Assembly (NCBI RefSeq): GCF_000969825.1
Contig: NZ_KQ033920.1
Location: forward strand, 747,114-811,113
DNA from: Parabacteroides gordonii MS-1 = DSM 23371
Lineage (GTDB): Bacteria; Bacteroidota; Bacteroidia; Bacteroidales; Tannerellaceae
DNA length: 64,000 nucleotides
Direction of reading: 5' to 3'
A program made the position numbers and the translations under genes. Positions within the stretch are counted from its first letter, which is position 1, and every line of letters starts with the position of its first letter. The notes under the pieces were generated by a model. It ran no database searches and had not been told where the DNA came from. It was given only the letters and a program-made list of their open reading frames with translations. This document shows positions 56,201-64,000 of this stretch, piece by piece.

Positions 56201-57167
56201 GCCGCTTCAGCTCTTCACGGGTAATCGGTATGACCGAGCCATGACGGGGATGGAAATCCATTGAGATAGTGTGGTCTATCACTTTGAAATTCTTTAGATC
56301 CTTACTTTCCGTAAACTGATACTTGCCTTTCATATAGACATCATACATTAAAATGTAAGTGTCGGAACCGATCAGTTTGAAAACGCTCGATCCTTCCACG
56401 GCATCCGTTGTCTGTTGCTTGTATCCGTCGTATTCAGTCCATTGGCCGGAAGTAAGAGAAGAAGTTGTTGCCAGTTTGATACCATTCCCATGTCCTTCGG
56501 TCTTATAAAACATGTAGAAAGTGCCGTCTTTATAGATTATGTCGCCGTCGATGCAGGATTTACCGTTTTCGGGGAAGAATAACTGTTTCGGTTCTCCTTC
56601 AATGTCGGTAAAATCTTTGTTAGCATATGCATAATAGATAATATCCGCACCGTCACCATGCAGCATAGACCAATAAACCATATACTTTCCTGCTTGCGGA
56701 TCATAGATCGTTTGCGGAGCCCATACACGTTTCAGGTCTTCCTGTCCTGCATACTTTTCCTGTATATTGATTACGCTTGACGACCAGTTCACCAGGTCGG
56801 TGGATTTCAATAAAACCATCGCACGGTTGGAGTCCCATCCCTTAGAGGAAGTCATGTCGGTAACTACCATATAGAACGTTTTCCCATCCTCGCAACGCAG
56901 GATATGAGGATCGCGTACACCGCCGGTCGAACTAATCTTTTTCGAGTCGATAACAGGCTGATTGTTGTTCAGCGCCTTGTAATTATAACCGTCTTCGCTC
57001 ACTGCGAAATGTATGGCTTCCTGCTCTACATTGTTTCCGGTGAAGTAGGCAAAGAGATAAGCTACATAATCTTTCTCCTGTTGGTTTTCAGCCTGCACAT
57101 AACTGCAAATATGCAAGGACAAACATAGGAATGTTGCCCATAATACATTGAATCCGTTCTTTTTCAT
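56178..57167 (-). CDS. Glycoside hydrolase family 43-like secreted enzyme
   Basis: A 329-residue protein with a signal peptide (residues 1-26, ending VQA) and a five-bladed beta-propeller pattern. GH43-like acidic residues appear as Asp in VRDPHILRCEDGK (near residue 85), Asp in SCIDGDIIYKDGTFYMFYK (near 205) and Glu in DAVEGSSVFK (near 255). Such enzymes attack arabinan, xylan or galactan side chains. It has a perfect promoter and stands alone, with no SusC/SusD beside it. The exact sugar is unknown. Confidence 0.85.
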   Translation of the reverse strand: MKKNGFNVLWATFLCLSLHICSYVQAENQQEKDYVAYLFAYFTGNNVEQEAIHFAVSEDGYNYKALNNNQPVIDSKKISSTGGVRDPHILRCEDGKTFYMVVTDMTSSKGWDSNRAMVLLKSTDLVNWSSSVINIQEKYAGQEDLKRVWAPQTIYDPQAGKYMVYWSMLHGDGADIIYYAYANKDFTDIEGEPKQLFFPENGKSCIDGDIIYKDGTFYMFYKTEGHGNGIKLATTSSLTSGQWTEYDGYKQQTTDAVEGSSVFKLIGSDTYILMYDVYMKGKYQFTESKDLKNFKVIDHTISMDFHPRHGSVIPITREELKRLKNNMPM

Positions 57168-57205
57168 GATAATAAATTATAATATGTACGTGTCTTTCAA
57201 TTGCA

Positions 57206-57236
57206 CAAAGATAGGAGAATTTTCTTTTAATGCAAA
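57206..57236 (-). promoter_or_regulatory. Promoter of the GH43-like gene
   Basis: On the minus strand TATCTTTG (57206-57213) and TTTG (57233-57236) are both perfect with 19 bases between. The start would be near 57199, 32 bases before the ATG. Confidence 0.85.
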
Positions 57237-57262
57237 TTGTACACTTATTCCATATTATACAT

Positions 57263-57862
57263 TTATTGATTATGCAGGGCGTCCAGCAGGAGGGTAATGT
57301 TTACCGTAAACAACCTGACGGAGATAGCCAGCAAAATGATCCCGAAGAATTTGCGTATGATATAGATCCCGCCTTTTCCCAGTAAACGCTCTACTTGTTT
57401 CGTCATACGAACCACAAAATAAACCCACAGCATATTCAGGATCAATGCCACGACTATATTTACACTGGCATATTCCGCCCTTAACGATAATAAAGTGGTA
57501 AACGAGCCGGCACCCGCCAGCAGGGGAAAGACTAGAGGGACAAGCGTCGCTTCCTTGATCGGTCCCGTATTTTTAAAGATTTCGATATCAAGTATCATTT
57601 CCAGAGATAATAAGAAGATAACGAACGCTCCGGCTACGGCAAACGACTCAATATCCACGTGGAAGAGTTTCAGCAGGAAGTCACCGGCATAGAAAAAACC
57701 GATCATCAACAGAAAAGAGATAACCGTCGCTTTCAGTGCGTTCACCTCTTTTCCCTTGTCTTTCAGGTTAATAATAATAGGAATAGACCCGATAATATCA
57801 ATTACGGCAAACAGTACGATAAAGGCACTGATCATTTGTTGGAAATTAAATTCTTCAAACAT
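57263..57862 (-). CDS. MarC-family integral membrane protein
   Basis: A 199-residue protein with six hydrophobic segments. Family marks are FIVLFAVIDIIGSIPIIINL near the start, the FAVAGAFVIFLLSLEMIL helix in the middle, and a VPLVFPLLAGAGSFTTLLSL segment. MarC proteins are six-helix membrane proteins whose transport role is unproven (the early link to antibiotic resistance was not upheld). It is a single gene, transcribed away from the pantothenate kinase gene. Confidence 0.92.
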   Translation of the reverse strand: MFEEFNFQQMISAFIVLFAVIDIIGSIPIIINLKDKGKEVNALKATVISFLLMIGFFYAGDFLLKLFHVDIESFAVAGAFVIFLLSLEMILDIEIFKNTGPIKEATLVPLVFPLLAGAGSFTTLLSLRAEYASVNIVVALILNMLWVYFVVRMTKQVERLLGKGGIYIIRKFFGIILLAISVRLFTVNITLLLDALHNQ

Positions 57863-57961
57863 AACTAACCTTTCCTTTGAATATTAAACTTACTCCGTGA
57901 AGATAGTAATTTTCTGCTATATAGTAATTCTATTGCCGTAAAGAATGCACAATAATTGTAG

Positions 57962-57969
57962 TATCTTTG
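57962..57969 (+). promoter_or_regulatory. -7 element that sets the pantothenate kinase start
   Basis: TATCTTTG is a perfect -7 element. A start near 57976 excludes the in-frame upstream codon at 57967 and supports the ATG at 57991. Confidence 0.6.
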
Positions 57970-57990
57970 CGCAAACAGAACTTAAAAGTC

Positions 57991-58833
57991 ATGGGAATAG
58001 TAATCGGTATAGATGTAGGAGGAAGTACCACCAAAATTGTAGGCATCGACGGGCAGGAAATAAAGAGTCCGATGTTTGTTCGGGCAACCGACCCGGTAAC
58101 TTCATTATTCGGGGCATTCGGCAAATATTTATATGATAATGACATTCCTTTATCAGCAGTTGAAAAAGTAATGCTGACAGGTGTTGGCAGTGCTTATATA
58201 AACCAACCGTTATATGGTTTGCCAACAGCCAAGACCGATGAATTCCTGGCCAATGGGCTCGGAGCGCAGTATCTGACCCGGATAGAGAAACTGATCGTTG
58301 TCAGTATGGGGACGGGAACTTCTTTCGTCAAGGTGGAAGGGGAGAAGATAGAACATATCGGCGGCATAGGTATCGGGGGAGGAACAGTGCTTGGCTTATC
58401 CAAATTACTTCTTAAAACACAGGATATACGGCAGGTTGTCCAGTTGGCCTTAAAAGGAGACATAACCAATATCAACCTGCAAATACAGGATATATGTAAT
58501 ATACCGCTACCCGGACTACCTTTAGACGCGACAGCATCTACATTCGGTAAAGCCGATGCCAACTCTTCACAGGAAGATGTTGCGCTGGGTATTATTTATA
58601 TGGTACTCCAATGCATCGGTCAGTCTGTCATATTAGCTGCATTGAACAGCGATATACGTGATTTCATACTGATCGGTAACCTGACGAAACTTCCTCAATG
58701 CAAAGACATATTCCCCAAACTGGAAGCGATGTACAATACCCGTTTCCACATTCCTGAATATGCAGAGTACCGTACAGCCATAGGAGCGGCACTTACCTAT
58801 ATCAATAAGAGAGAATACATGAAGGTTATTTAA
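57991..58833 (+). CDS. coaW: Type II pantothenate kinase
   Basis: A 280-residue ASKHA-fold kinase that phosphorylates pantothenate, the first step of CoA synthesis. The phosphate-1 motif GIDVGGSTTKI opens the protein, a second nucleotide loop VVSMGTGTSFV follows near residue 107, and GGIGIGGGTVLGLSKLL completes the adenosine region. Type II enzymes are usually insensitive to CoA feedback. The start was moved to 57991 because the promoter lies over the earlier codons. It converges with the small winged-helix gene. Confidence 0.92.
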   Translation: MGIVIGIDVGGSTTKIVGIDGQEIKSPMFVRATDPVTSLFGAFGKYLYDNDIPLSAVEKVMLTGVGSAYINQPLYGLPTAKTDEFLANGLGAQYLTRIEKLIVVSMGTGTSFVKVEGEKIEHIGGIGIGGGTVLGLSKLLLKTQDIRQVVQLALKGDITNINLQIQDICNIPLPGLPLDATASTFGKADANSSQEDVALGIIYMVLQCIGQSVILAALNSDIRDFILIGNLTKLPQCKDIFPKLEAMYNTRFHIPEYAEYRTAIGAALTYINKREYMKVI

Positions 58834-58834
58834 T

Positions 58835-58867
58835 AAAAAAGCGTCAGAAAAGCTTTTTTCTGACGCT
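58835..58867 (-). terminator. Terminator of the winged-helix gene
   Basis: A 12-bp stem (AGCGTCAGAAAA/TTTTCTGACGCT) with a 4-base loop, followed on the minus strand by TTTTTT. On the plus strand it has no T run, though it could still slow read-through from the kinase gene. Confidence 0.8.
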
Positions 58868-58875
58868 ATATATGA

Positions 58876-59100
58876 TCAACCAAAATATAGTCCTTGTATC
58901 ATGCCGTTGCTTACAAATACCTGACCGTTCTTTCGTTGTATATACACTTTGTTTTCACGTGCCAGCCATCCAATTGCTAAGGTGGTATCTTCATGACTCA
59001 GATCAATCAACCTGCTTAGTTCCGGTATCGACAACTCTTTTCCCTTATTCAACTCATGCCAGACCTTACCGGCATTTTCTCCGATCTTTTCTATTTCCAT
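58876..59100 (-). CDS. Small winged helix-turn-helix protein (DUF2582 type)
   Basis: A 74-residue protein that is one winged-helix fold: GENAGKVWHELNKGKELSIPEL, a recognition helix near LSHEDTTLAIGWLARENK, and a wing (YIQRKNGQVFVSN). It matches the short DUF2582-type winged-helix family. It has no sensor domain, so it likely acts as a DNA-binding or protein-docking adaptor. Targets unknown. Confidence 0.85.
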   Translation of the reverse strand: MEIEKIGENAGKVWHELNKGKELSIPELSRLIDLSHEDTTLAIGWLARENKVYIQRKNGQVFVSNGMIQGLYFG

Positions 59101-59288
59101 AATTGTAATTTTTTAGAAAAATATATCTACTCAGTGAATATAAAACAAAAGAAAACGTATTCTGTTCATTTTCCCTATCGTTTAAAACGAATGCAAAGTA
59201 CACGGTTTTTGAGGGAACCATCAATTCCTATTATTGGGTTTCTATGTCCTGTTTTTGCGATTGTTCATCGTATCAACATCAAATATAC

Positions 59289-59296
59289 TATCTTTG
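59289..59296 (+). promoter_or_regulatory. -7 element that sets the AraC regulator start
   Basis: TATCTTTG is a perfect -7 element, 21 bases before the ATG at 59318. It rules out the upstream in-frame start at 59234. Confidence 0.6.
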
Positions 59297-59317
59297 AAAA
59301 CTAGAAATCTGAACAAT

Positions 59318-60163
59318 ATGGAGGAAAACATACCTATATTCGATATCCCTATGGATTTTATTGCCGGCGACAATATTACCGGGGATATTTTAAAACGCTA
59401 TATCAACTACTCATGCAAAATGAAAGCCGTGCTCTTCGCTTTATGTGTAAAAGGCAATGTGCACGTCACACTCAATCTATCCGGACATACGATCAAACAG
59501 TATGACTTCTTGACACTGACTCCAGATTGTTTTATACAGATCAATGAAGTTTCACCGGATGCCCATTTCTATTATGCCTGCTTCTCACAGGAGTTTATGG
59601 AAAACAATAACCTGATATTAACTACGATCAAATTGCTTCCCATGTTGACGGAAGATCCCATCATACATCTGTCCGAGGACCTTACGCAACTCTACCTGGA
59701 TGTTTTTAAACCGCTTTTGCATGCCTATTCGCTACCCTGTACTTTAGGGAATAAAGATATTATCAAGTCCATATTCACGATCTTCATGCAAGGGACGGCC
59801 GAGTTATATAAGAATCATGGGAAATGGAAAAATCCGTTATATACGCGCAGCAAGGAAATGTGCCGGGAGTTCATAAAACTTGTCATGTATCATTACACGA
59901 CCCAACGCAATGTCGCTTTTTATGCAGAACACCTGGGAGTTACCGTTTCACATTTCTGTTCGACCATCAAAAAGGAGACGGGTAAGACGGCTTTGGAAAT
60001 TATCACGGCCATTGTCCTGATGGATATTAAGGCACAGTTAAAATCAACCGATCTGCCCATAAAAGAAATAGCATTTTCATTAGGCTTCAATAATATGTCT
60101 TTCTTCAACCGGTATTTCAAAAGGCATACGGGAATGACACCGCAGGAGTTCCGTAATAGTTAA
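59318..60163 (+). CDS. AraC-family transcriptional regulator
   Basis: A 281-residue soluble regulator. The N-terminal half is a cupin-like ligand-binding part (VKGNVHVTLNLSGHTIKQYDFLTLTPDCFIQI) and the C-terminal half an AraC double HTH (NVAFYAEHLGVTVSHFCSTIKKE, then IKEIAFSLGFNNMSFFNRYFKRHTGMTPQEF). The start is set by the promoter and drops a 28-codon upstream extension. It converges with a LytTR response regulator with 19 bases between the stops. Ligand and targets unknown. Confidence 0.9.
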   Translation: MEENIPIFDIPMDFIAGDNITGDILKRYINYSCKMKAVLFALCVKGNVHVTLNLSGHTIKQYDFLTLTPDCFIQINEVSPDAHFYYACFSQEFMENNNLILTTIKLLPMLTEDPIIHLSEDLTQLYLDVFKPLLHAYSLPCTLGNKDIIKSIFTIFMQGTAELYKNHGKWKNPLYTRSKEMCREFIKLVMYHYTTQRNVAFYAEHLGVTVSHFCSTIKKETGKTALEIITAIVLMDIKAQLKSTDLPIKEIAFSLGFNNMSFFNRYFKRHTGMTPQEFRNS

Positions 60164-60182
60164 CACCGGCCAGAGGGGATCG

Positions 60183-60941
60183 CTAGGATTTAAGCAGCCG
60201 GAGAAAATCATCCTTATAACTGGGAGAGATTTCTATTTCCGTATTATCTTCCAATACGATATATCCGCCCGAACCTTTATGGTACGACTTGACACAGTGA
60301 AAATTAATGATATGCGATTTATGCACCCGAACAAAGGGAAAGGGAAGTATCTCGCTGAAATATTTCAGGAAGCGACATACCATTTTCTTTGTTTTATCCT
60401 TCAGATAAATGTCCGTAAAATTACCGTTCCCCTGTAGACGGATAATATCTTCCATGCGGATCACTTCAAAACCTTCCAACGTGGGGAGGATCACCTGCCG
60501 CTTTTCGGGTTTAGGTTCGCGAAGGTTTTCTACCAGTATTTTATTCCGGTTGAATATTTCACGGTTTATAATATGCTGTTGTACCTTGTTTACGGCCAAT
60601 ATCAGTTCTTCGATACTCACAGGCTTCAGGAGATAATAAGCGGCGCTCTGGTTTAATGCCCGAAGCGAATATTCGGAGAATGCGGTCACAAAGATAGTTT
60701 CAAAGTACAGGTCTTTACATCCTTCCAATACATCGAAGGCATTCCCGTAAGGCATTTCCACATCGAGAAAGACCAACTGCGGCTCCAGTTCGTGCAATAG
60801 GGGAATAGCTGATTTACAATCGTGCGCCTCCCCGATAATTTCGACGGCAGGACAATATTTAGCCAGGTAATTCTTAAGTGCTTCGCGGGCAGCCGATTCA
60901 TCTTCAACAATTACACTTCTTATTTTTTGCAGCATTTCCAT
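60183..60941 (-). CDS. LytTR-family response regulator
   Basis: A 252-residue regulator: receiver domain (EDES acidic pair near residue 13, phospho-acceptor D60 in LVFLDVEMP, Lys in LLKPVSIEEL) followed by a LytTR DNA-binding domain (DIIRLQGNGNFTDIYL, then PFVRVHKSHIINF). Met3 is an alternative start. Its usual partner, a LytS/YehU-type kinase, is not in the window. A -7 element lies 46 bases upstream. Targets unknown. Confidence 0.93.
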   Translation of the reverse strand: MEMLQKIRSVIVEDESAAREALKNYLAKYCPAVEIIGEAHDCKSAIPLLHELEPQLVFLDVEMPYGNAFDVLEGCKDLYFETIFVTAFSEYSLRALNQSAAYYLLKPVSIEELILAVNKVQQHIINREIFNRNKILVENLREPKPEKRQVILPTLEGFEVIRMEDIIRLQGNGNFTDIYLKDKTKKMVCRFLKYFSEILPFPFVRVHKSHIINFHCVKSYHKGSGGYIVLEDNTEIEISPSYKDDFLRLLKS

Positions 60942-60986
60942 ATAAGCGTTCTATTATAATTCAGACATTAACAGATTTCATTTTGT

Positions 60987-60994
60987 CAAAGATA
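60987..60994 (-). promoter_or_regulatory. -7 element for the LytTR response regulator
   Basis: TATCTTTG on the minus strand matches the consensus. The start would be near 60980; the -33 region overlaps the terminator of the GH31 gene and shows no TTTG. Confidence 0.5.
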
Positions 60995-61006
60995 ATAATA
61001 ATACCC

Positions 61007-61049
61007 ATAAAAAATCCCTTGCTTCAGACAATTACTGAAACAAGGGATT
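61007..61049 (-). terminator. Terminator of the GH31 gene
   Basis: A 9-bp stem (AATCCCTTG/CAAGGGATT) continues, after one mismatch, into a 5-bp inner stem (TTCAG/CTGAA) with a 7-base loop. A run of T follows on the minus strand. Confidence 0.85.
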
Positions 61050-61074
61050 CTTGTATATTAACTATGGATAGTTC

Positions 61075-64000
61075 TTAGAACTTGCACATATTCAAATCCT
61101 TATCGATCAATAAACCATCGATTGCCTTTAAGCTGAATTTCACTTTGCGTTTAGCTTTCAGCTTCAGGACAAACAGGTCGGTAGTTCCTTCCAGTGTTTC
61201 CTTGTCGCCGAGATTAACGAAAGTAGGATACAGCGCTTTCTGGCCGTTTGTATGCAAACGGTCGTAAGTCAGGTTCTCCATTGCTTTCAGGTTCAACGGT
61301 TCCACGCCCACAAAATCATAATCCTGCTGATCGTAAGGCAAAGCAAAGCTCAGGGCATTAACTGCTTTGAGATCTTTTCCCGTTACCTTGACTTCCACGA
61401 TCTCATCCTTGTTGTATGTCTGTTTCGGAGTGCTGATCTCGATCGTACCGGCCGCTTTTTCAGTACCCTGTTCTTCGATACCGCCATCCAGCTGAGTGGC
61501 AACGACCGAAATATCATAGGCATCGATCAGATTGTTCTGATTGATGTCACCTGCACTTACATAATCGAAATCGCTGTCGCCTTTACGCAGACCCGTGTAA
61601 TTCATATATGAAGTAAGGTCGTTGCTATCGATCTTCTTATCGTTATTGATATCACCCGGCAGGTAACTTTCTGTTCCGGGAACTTTGAATACATACAATT
61701 CGCGGCCTGAACCGTAATTGCCTACACCTTCGGTCACATTCAGTTTGATGTAACGTGCTTTCGGTTTGTCCTTGAATTCGAACACCTTCACATCACCGTT
61801 ACGTTCAAACCGGAAGGAGTCGACCGGAGTCCAGTTTTCTTTATCCATACTATAAGAAACGAAACCTCTCAACATCGTACCGTTACCACCATCCTGACGA
61901 GACAGGTAATGGAATTTATCCAGCTGATTCACTGTACGCAGGTCGATGATCATATCGAACGGTATGGCATTCTTGCGGTACTTCGTATGGAACATATCGC
62001 CCAGCTCGGCAAAGTCGAACAAACGGAAGACCTCGAAGCCTTCCTGTACTTCGGCCGTCACTTCGCCACGAATTCCCTGGATAGCAAATTCCAGCGGGTT
62101 AGACTTCGTTTTCGTACTGAATGTATTCCAGTCGGAATGACCGTCTTTATTGACTGCACGAAGTTTGAATGTGTAGTCTGTTTCAGCTTCCAACCCATCG
62201 AACAGCAATTCTGTATTTTTGATAGTAGTGTACAGCATGTTGTTGAATTCGATTTCATAGTAGTCGGCATTGCTTACCTTGTTCCAGGTTGGTTTCAGGG
62301 TATAAGCTTCTACGTTTTCGGCGGTAACCTGTCCGTTGGGAGCTGTTAATGTTCCGGTTGCTACCTTGTGTGTGTTAGCGGTGTTGAAGTTATAACCTTC
62401 AATATTCAGCGTAATTTCATCGGCAGTAATGTCGGTAGAAGCCAACTTAACCAATAATTGCGGATTCTTGGTAATCGTTACCTTTTCAAATTCGCTTCCC
62501 GGGGTTGCAAACTTGTTCAGGTTAGGGGCCGCATCGTAGAAGTAAACATTTTCACCTTTAGAGAATTCAGCCATTGAATGGACTTCGGCCAGTTTTACTT
62601 TGTTTTTACCGACTTTAGCTGCTACCTTTTTAGGCATTTCAGTAACATTGATACGCAACTCCGTTGCTTTCTCTTTCACAAAACCTTTAAAATTACCTTC
62701 TGTCGGATGAATTGTGATCGTTACATTATTTTTACCTTCTTTCTTGCCTACCGGAATTGTCTTATTTCCAAATACCAGGGTCAGGGTAGGATCATAACCG
62801 TCAACTTCCGATTCGATCAGTGTTGTAGTACCTTCGCCTAGTTTATAGGCTTCCGTCAGGCCATCATCATCGTATTCTGTGAACGAACTGTAACCTGCAG
62901 GGTAAAATTCATAGATACGCAGTCCCTTGTTGATTTCAGATACATTATTATTAGGATTCGTCATCGGAATAATTGCACCACTCTTCACGAATACAGGAAG
63001 TTTCCAAAGTGGAGAAGCGAAATTATTGATAACGCAGTTTCCTTCATATCTTTCTCCGGTGAAGTAATCCACCCAAACACCTTCCGGCAGATAAATACCA
63101 TCACGGATATCGTTTCCTTTTTCATCCGCCTGTGTTTCCTGATAGATAGGAGCAACCAGGAAATAGGGGCCATACATAAACTGATATTCCGTAGCCTTGC
63201 CGTACGTGTACGGATTCGGGTATTCCAGGAACATGGCACGGATCATCGGTTTGCCGTCTACAGCTTCCTTCGCAATACTATACGCATAAGGCATCAACTC
63301 CGATTTAAGTTTCAGATACCAGCGGTTTATCGATGTAGCAGGTTCTCCAAGGGCATGAGGATATTTTTCGTTTGAGCCCCAGCCATCCATGTTCAATTCC
63401 ATCGGCGTCCATGTTTTCCACTGAAAATCACGTGTATTCATGGCCAGGTTCTTTCCACCGAAGATACCGTCCATATCGGAAGTGATATTCGGTTGACCCG
63501 ACAATCCCGAACCAATATAAGTCGGAATATGGAACCGGATATATTCCCATTGTCCGCCTGTCTGGTCGCCCGACCAGATACCGGCATAACGTTGTGTTCC
63601 TGCCCAACCATCGAGAGAGATAATGAACGGACGGGCATTGTTTCCATAATAAGGCATGATATGACCTACATCGGCTACACCATTCAGACCGAACGAATAA
63701 CCGGCACCGACCCATGCCACATCTGTTTTCAATACACGCACACCAGCGTCACGTACCTCTTTCACTATATCGCGCTGCAATAGGGCACTGACTTCAGGTT
63801 TCGGGTGCAGATCCGATTGTGTCCAGAGTCCGATCTCCACGCCATTCTGATGAGCATAATCCGCCAGATTTTTCAGGTTTTGAATATTGCCATCCAACGT
63901 TTCGGTCTGTCCGTATCCGGCACCGTACCCATCGTTAGGCAACAACCAACCGAACGGCATATCATGGCTTTTATAACGGTCGATCACGGCACGGGCAGAG
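61075..64000 (-). CDS. GH31 glycosidase with Fn3, discoidin, dockerin and cohesin-like modules, C-terminal part
   Basis: About 974 codons are visible; the frame is open to the right edge, so the N-terminus lies outside the window. The (beta/alpha)8 GH31 domain shows the nucleophile Asp in LKTDVAW and SLDGWAGTQRYAGIWSGDQ and LSGQPNITSDMDGIFGG. A DUF5110-like beta domain, an Fn3 module (about 580-640), an F5/8 C discoidin module (about 650-775), a type I dockerin with two calcium loops (GDINNDKKIDSNDL and GDINQNNLIDAYDI) and a cohesin-like C-terminal domain (about 850-970) follow. It cleaves alpha-linked glucose or xylose residues; the exact sugar is not clear. Confidence 0.9.
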   Translation of the reverse strand, partial: SARAVIDRYKSHDMPFGWLLPNDGYGAGYGQTETLDGNIQNLKNLADYAHQNGVEIGLWTQSDLHPKPEVSALLQRDIVKEVRDAGVRVLKTDVAWVGAGYSFGLNGVADVGHIMPYYGNNARPFIISLDGWAGTQRYAGIWSGDQTGGQWEYIRFHIPTYIGSGLSGQPNITSDMDGIFGGKNLAMNTRDFQWKTWTPMELNMDGWGSNEKYPHALGEPATSINRWYLKLKSELMPYAYSIAKEAVDGKPMIRAMFLEYPNPYTYGKATEYQFMYGPYFLVAPIYQETQADEKGNDIRDGIYLPEGVWVDYFTGERYEGNCVINNFASPLWKLPVFVKSGAIIPMTNPNNNVSEINKGLRIYEFYPAGYSSFTEYDDDGLTEAYKLGEGTTTLIESEVDGYDPTLTLVFGNKTIPVGKKEGKNNVTITIHPTEGNFKGFVKEKATELRINVTEMPKKVAAKVGKNKVKLAEVHSMAEFSKGENVYFYDAAPNLNKFATPGSEFEKVTITKNPQLLVKLASTDITADEITLNIEGYNFNTANTHKVATGTLTAPNGQVTAENVEAYTLKPTWNKVSNADYYEIEFNNMLYTTIKNTELLFDGLEAETDYTFKLRAVNKDGHSDWNTFSTKTKSNPLEFAIQGIRGEVTAEVQEGFEVFRLFDFAELGDMFHTKYRKNAIPFDMIIDLRTVNQLDKFHYLSRQDGGNGTMLRGFVSYSMDKENWTPVDSFRFERNGDVKVFEFKDKPKARYIKLNVTEGVGNYGSGRELYVFKVPGTESYLPGDINNDKKIDSNDLTSYMNYTGLRKGDSDFDYVSAGDINQNNLIDAYDISVVATQLDGGIEEQGTEKAAGTIEISTPKQTYNKDEIVEVKVTGKDLKAVNALSFALPYDQQDYDFVGVEPLNLKAMENLTYDRLHTNGQKALYPTFVNLGDKETLEGTTDLFVLKLKAKRKVKFSLKAIDGLLIDKDLNMCKF

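Overview
The window reads as chromosomal DNA of a gut Bacteroidales bacterium, most likely Parabacteroides or Bacteroides. The signs are TonB-dependent receptors, NigD-like, DUF5686, DUF4876 and DUF6850 proteins, membrane-bound AraC-type regulators, recurring TAnnTTTG (-7) promoter elements with TTTG/TTG about 19-20 nt upstream, and few Shine-Dalgarno sites. No genus-specific marker gene is present, so the genus is inferred.

Layout. (1) 1-7.0 kb: heavy-metal RND efflux operon (outer-membrane factor, adaptor, CzcA-type pump) followed by its two-component system. (2) 7.0-9.6 kb: a pair of tiny membrane proteins, a D-2-hydroxyacid dehydrogenase and a cytosolic patatin. (3) 9.56-13.6 kb: thiamine operon thiD-thiE-like-thiE-thiC on the minus strand, led by a clear promoter and a TPP riboswitch. 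(4) 13.6-22.7 kb: a small P-loop ATPase, a DUF5686 outer-membrane protein, a BamA-like barrel, a PAS histidine kinase and a patatin-BamA fusion. An array of 22-bp palindromic units lies at 17.05 kb. (5) 22.7-23.05 kb: three tandem tRNA-Arg(ACG) genes.

(6) 23.1-44.8 kb: a complete extracellular contractile injection system (eCIS) of the Bacteroidales/Afp-like type, all on the minus strand. In transcription order it holds tail terminator (DUF4255), a 303-aa unknown, two sheaths, two tube proteins, DUF5908, LysM tube-baseplate adaptor, VgrG-like spike, PAAR tip, gp25, then an insertion, then two gpJ/gp6-like baseplate proteins around a 245-aa unknown, tape measure, DUF4157 core protein and AAA ATPase. 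The insertion between gp25 and the first gpJ protein is the most interesting part. It holds an AT-rich 162-aa gene that looks like a cargo toxin (DUF4157-style leader plus an ADP-ribosyltransferase-like domain), a five-unit 42-bp repeat array with an AACGATCGTT palindrome, and a DUF6261-like gene.

(7) 45-55 kb: a lipoprotein TPR/AraC regulator behind a 2[4Fe-4S] ferredoxin, a TonB receptor/DUF4876/DUF6850 surface system, and three plus-strand regulators (membrane AraC, LytTR-only, membrane HTH). (8) 55-64 kb: NigD-like lipoprotein, a broken HU gene, a GH43-like enzyme, MarC, type II pantothenate kinase, a small winged-helix protein, an AraC regulator, a LytTR response regulator, and a GH31 glycosidase with discoidin, dockerin and cohesin-like modules that runs off the right edge.

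No integrase, transposase, CRISPR array, rRNA, capsid or terminase gene was seen. The eCIS family itself is already known; the candidate novelties are the cargo slot and the two phased palindromic arrays.
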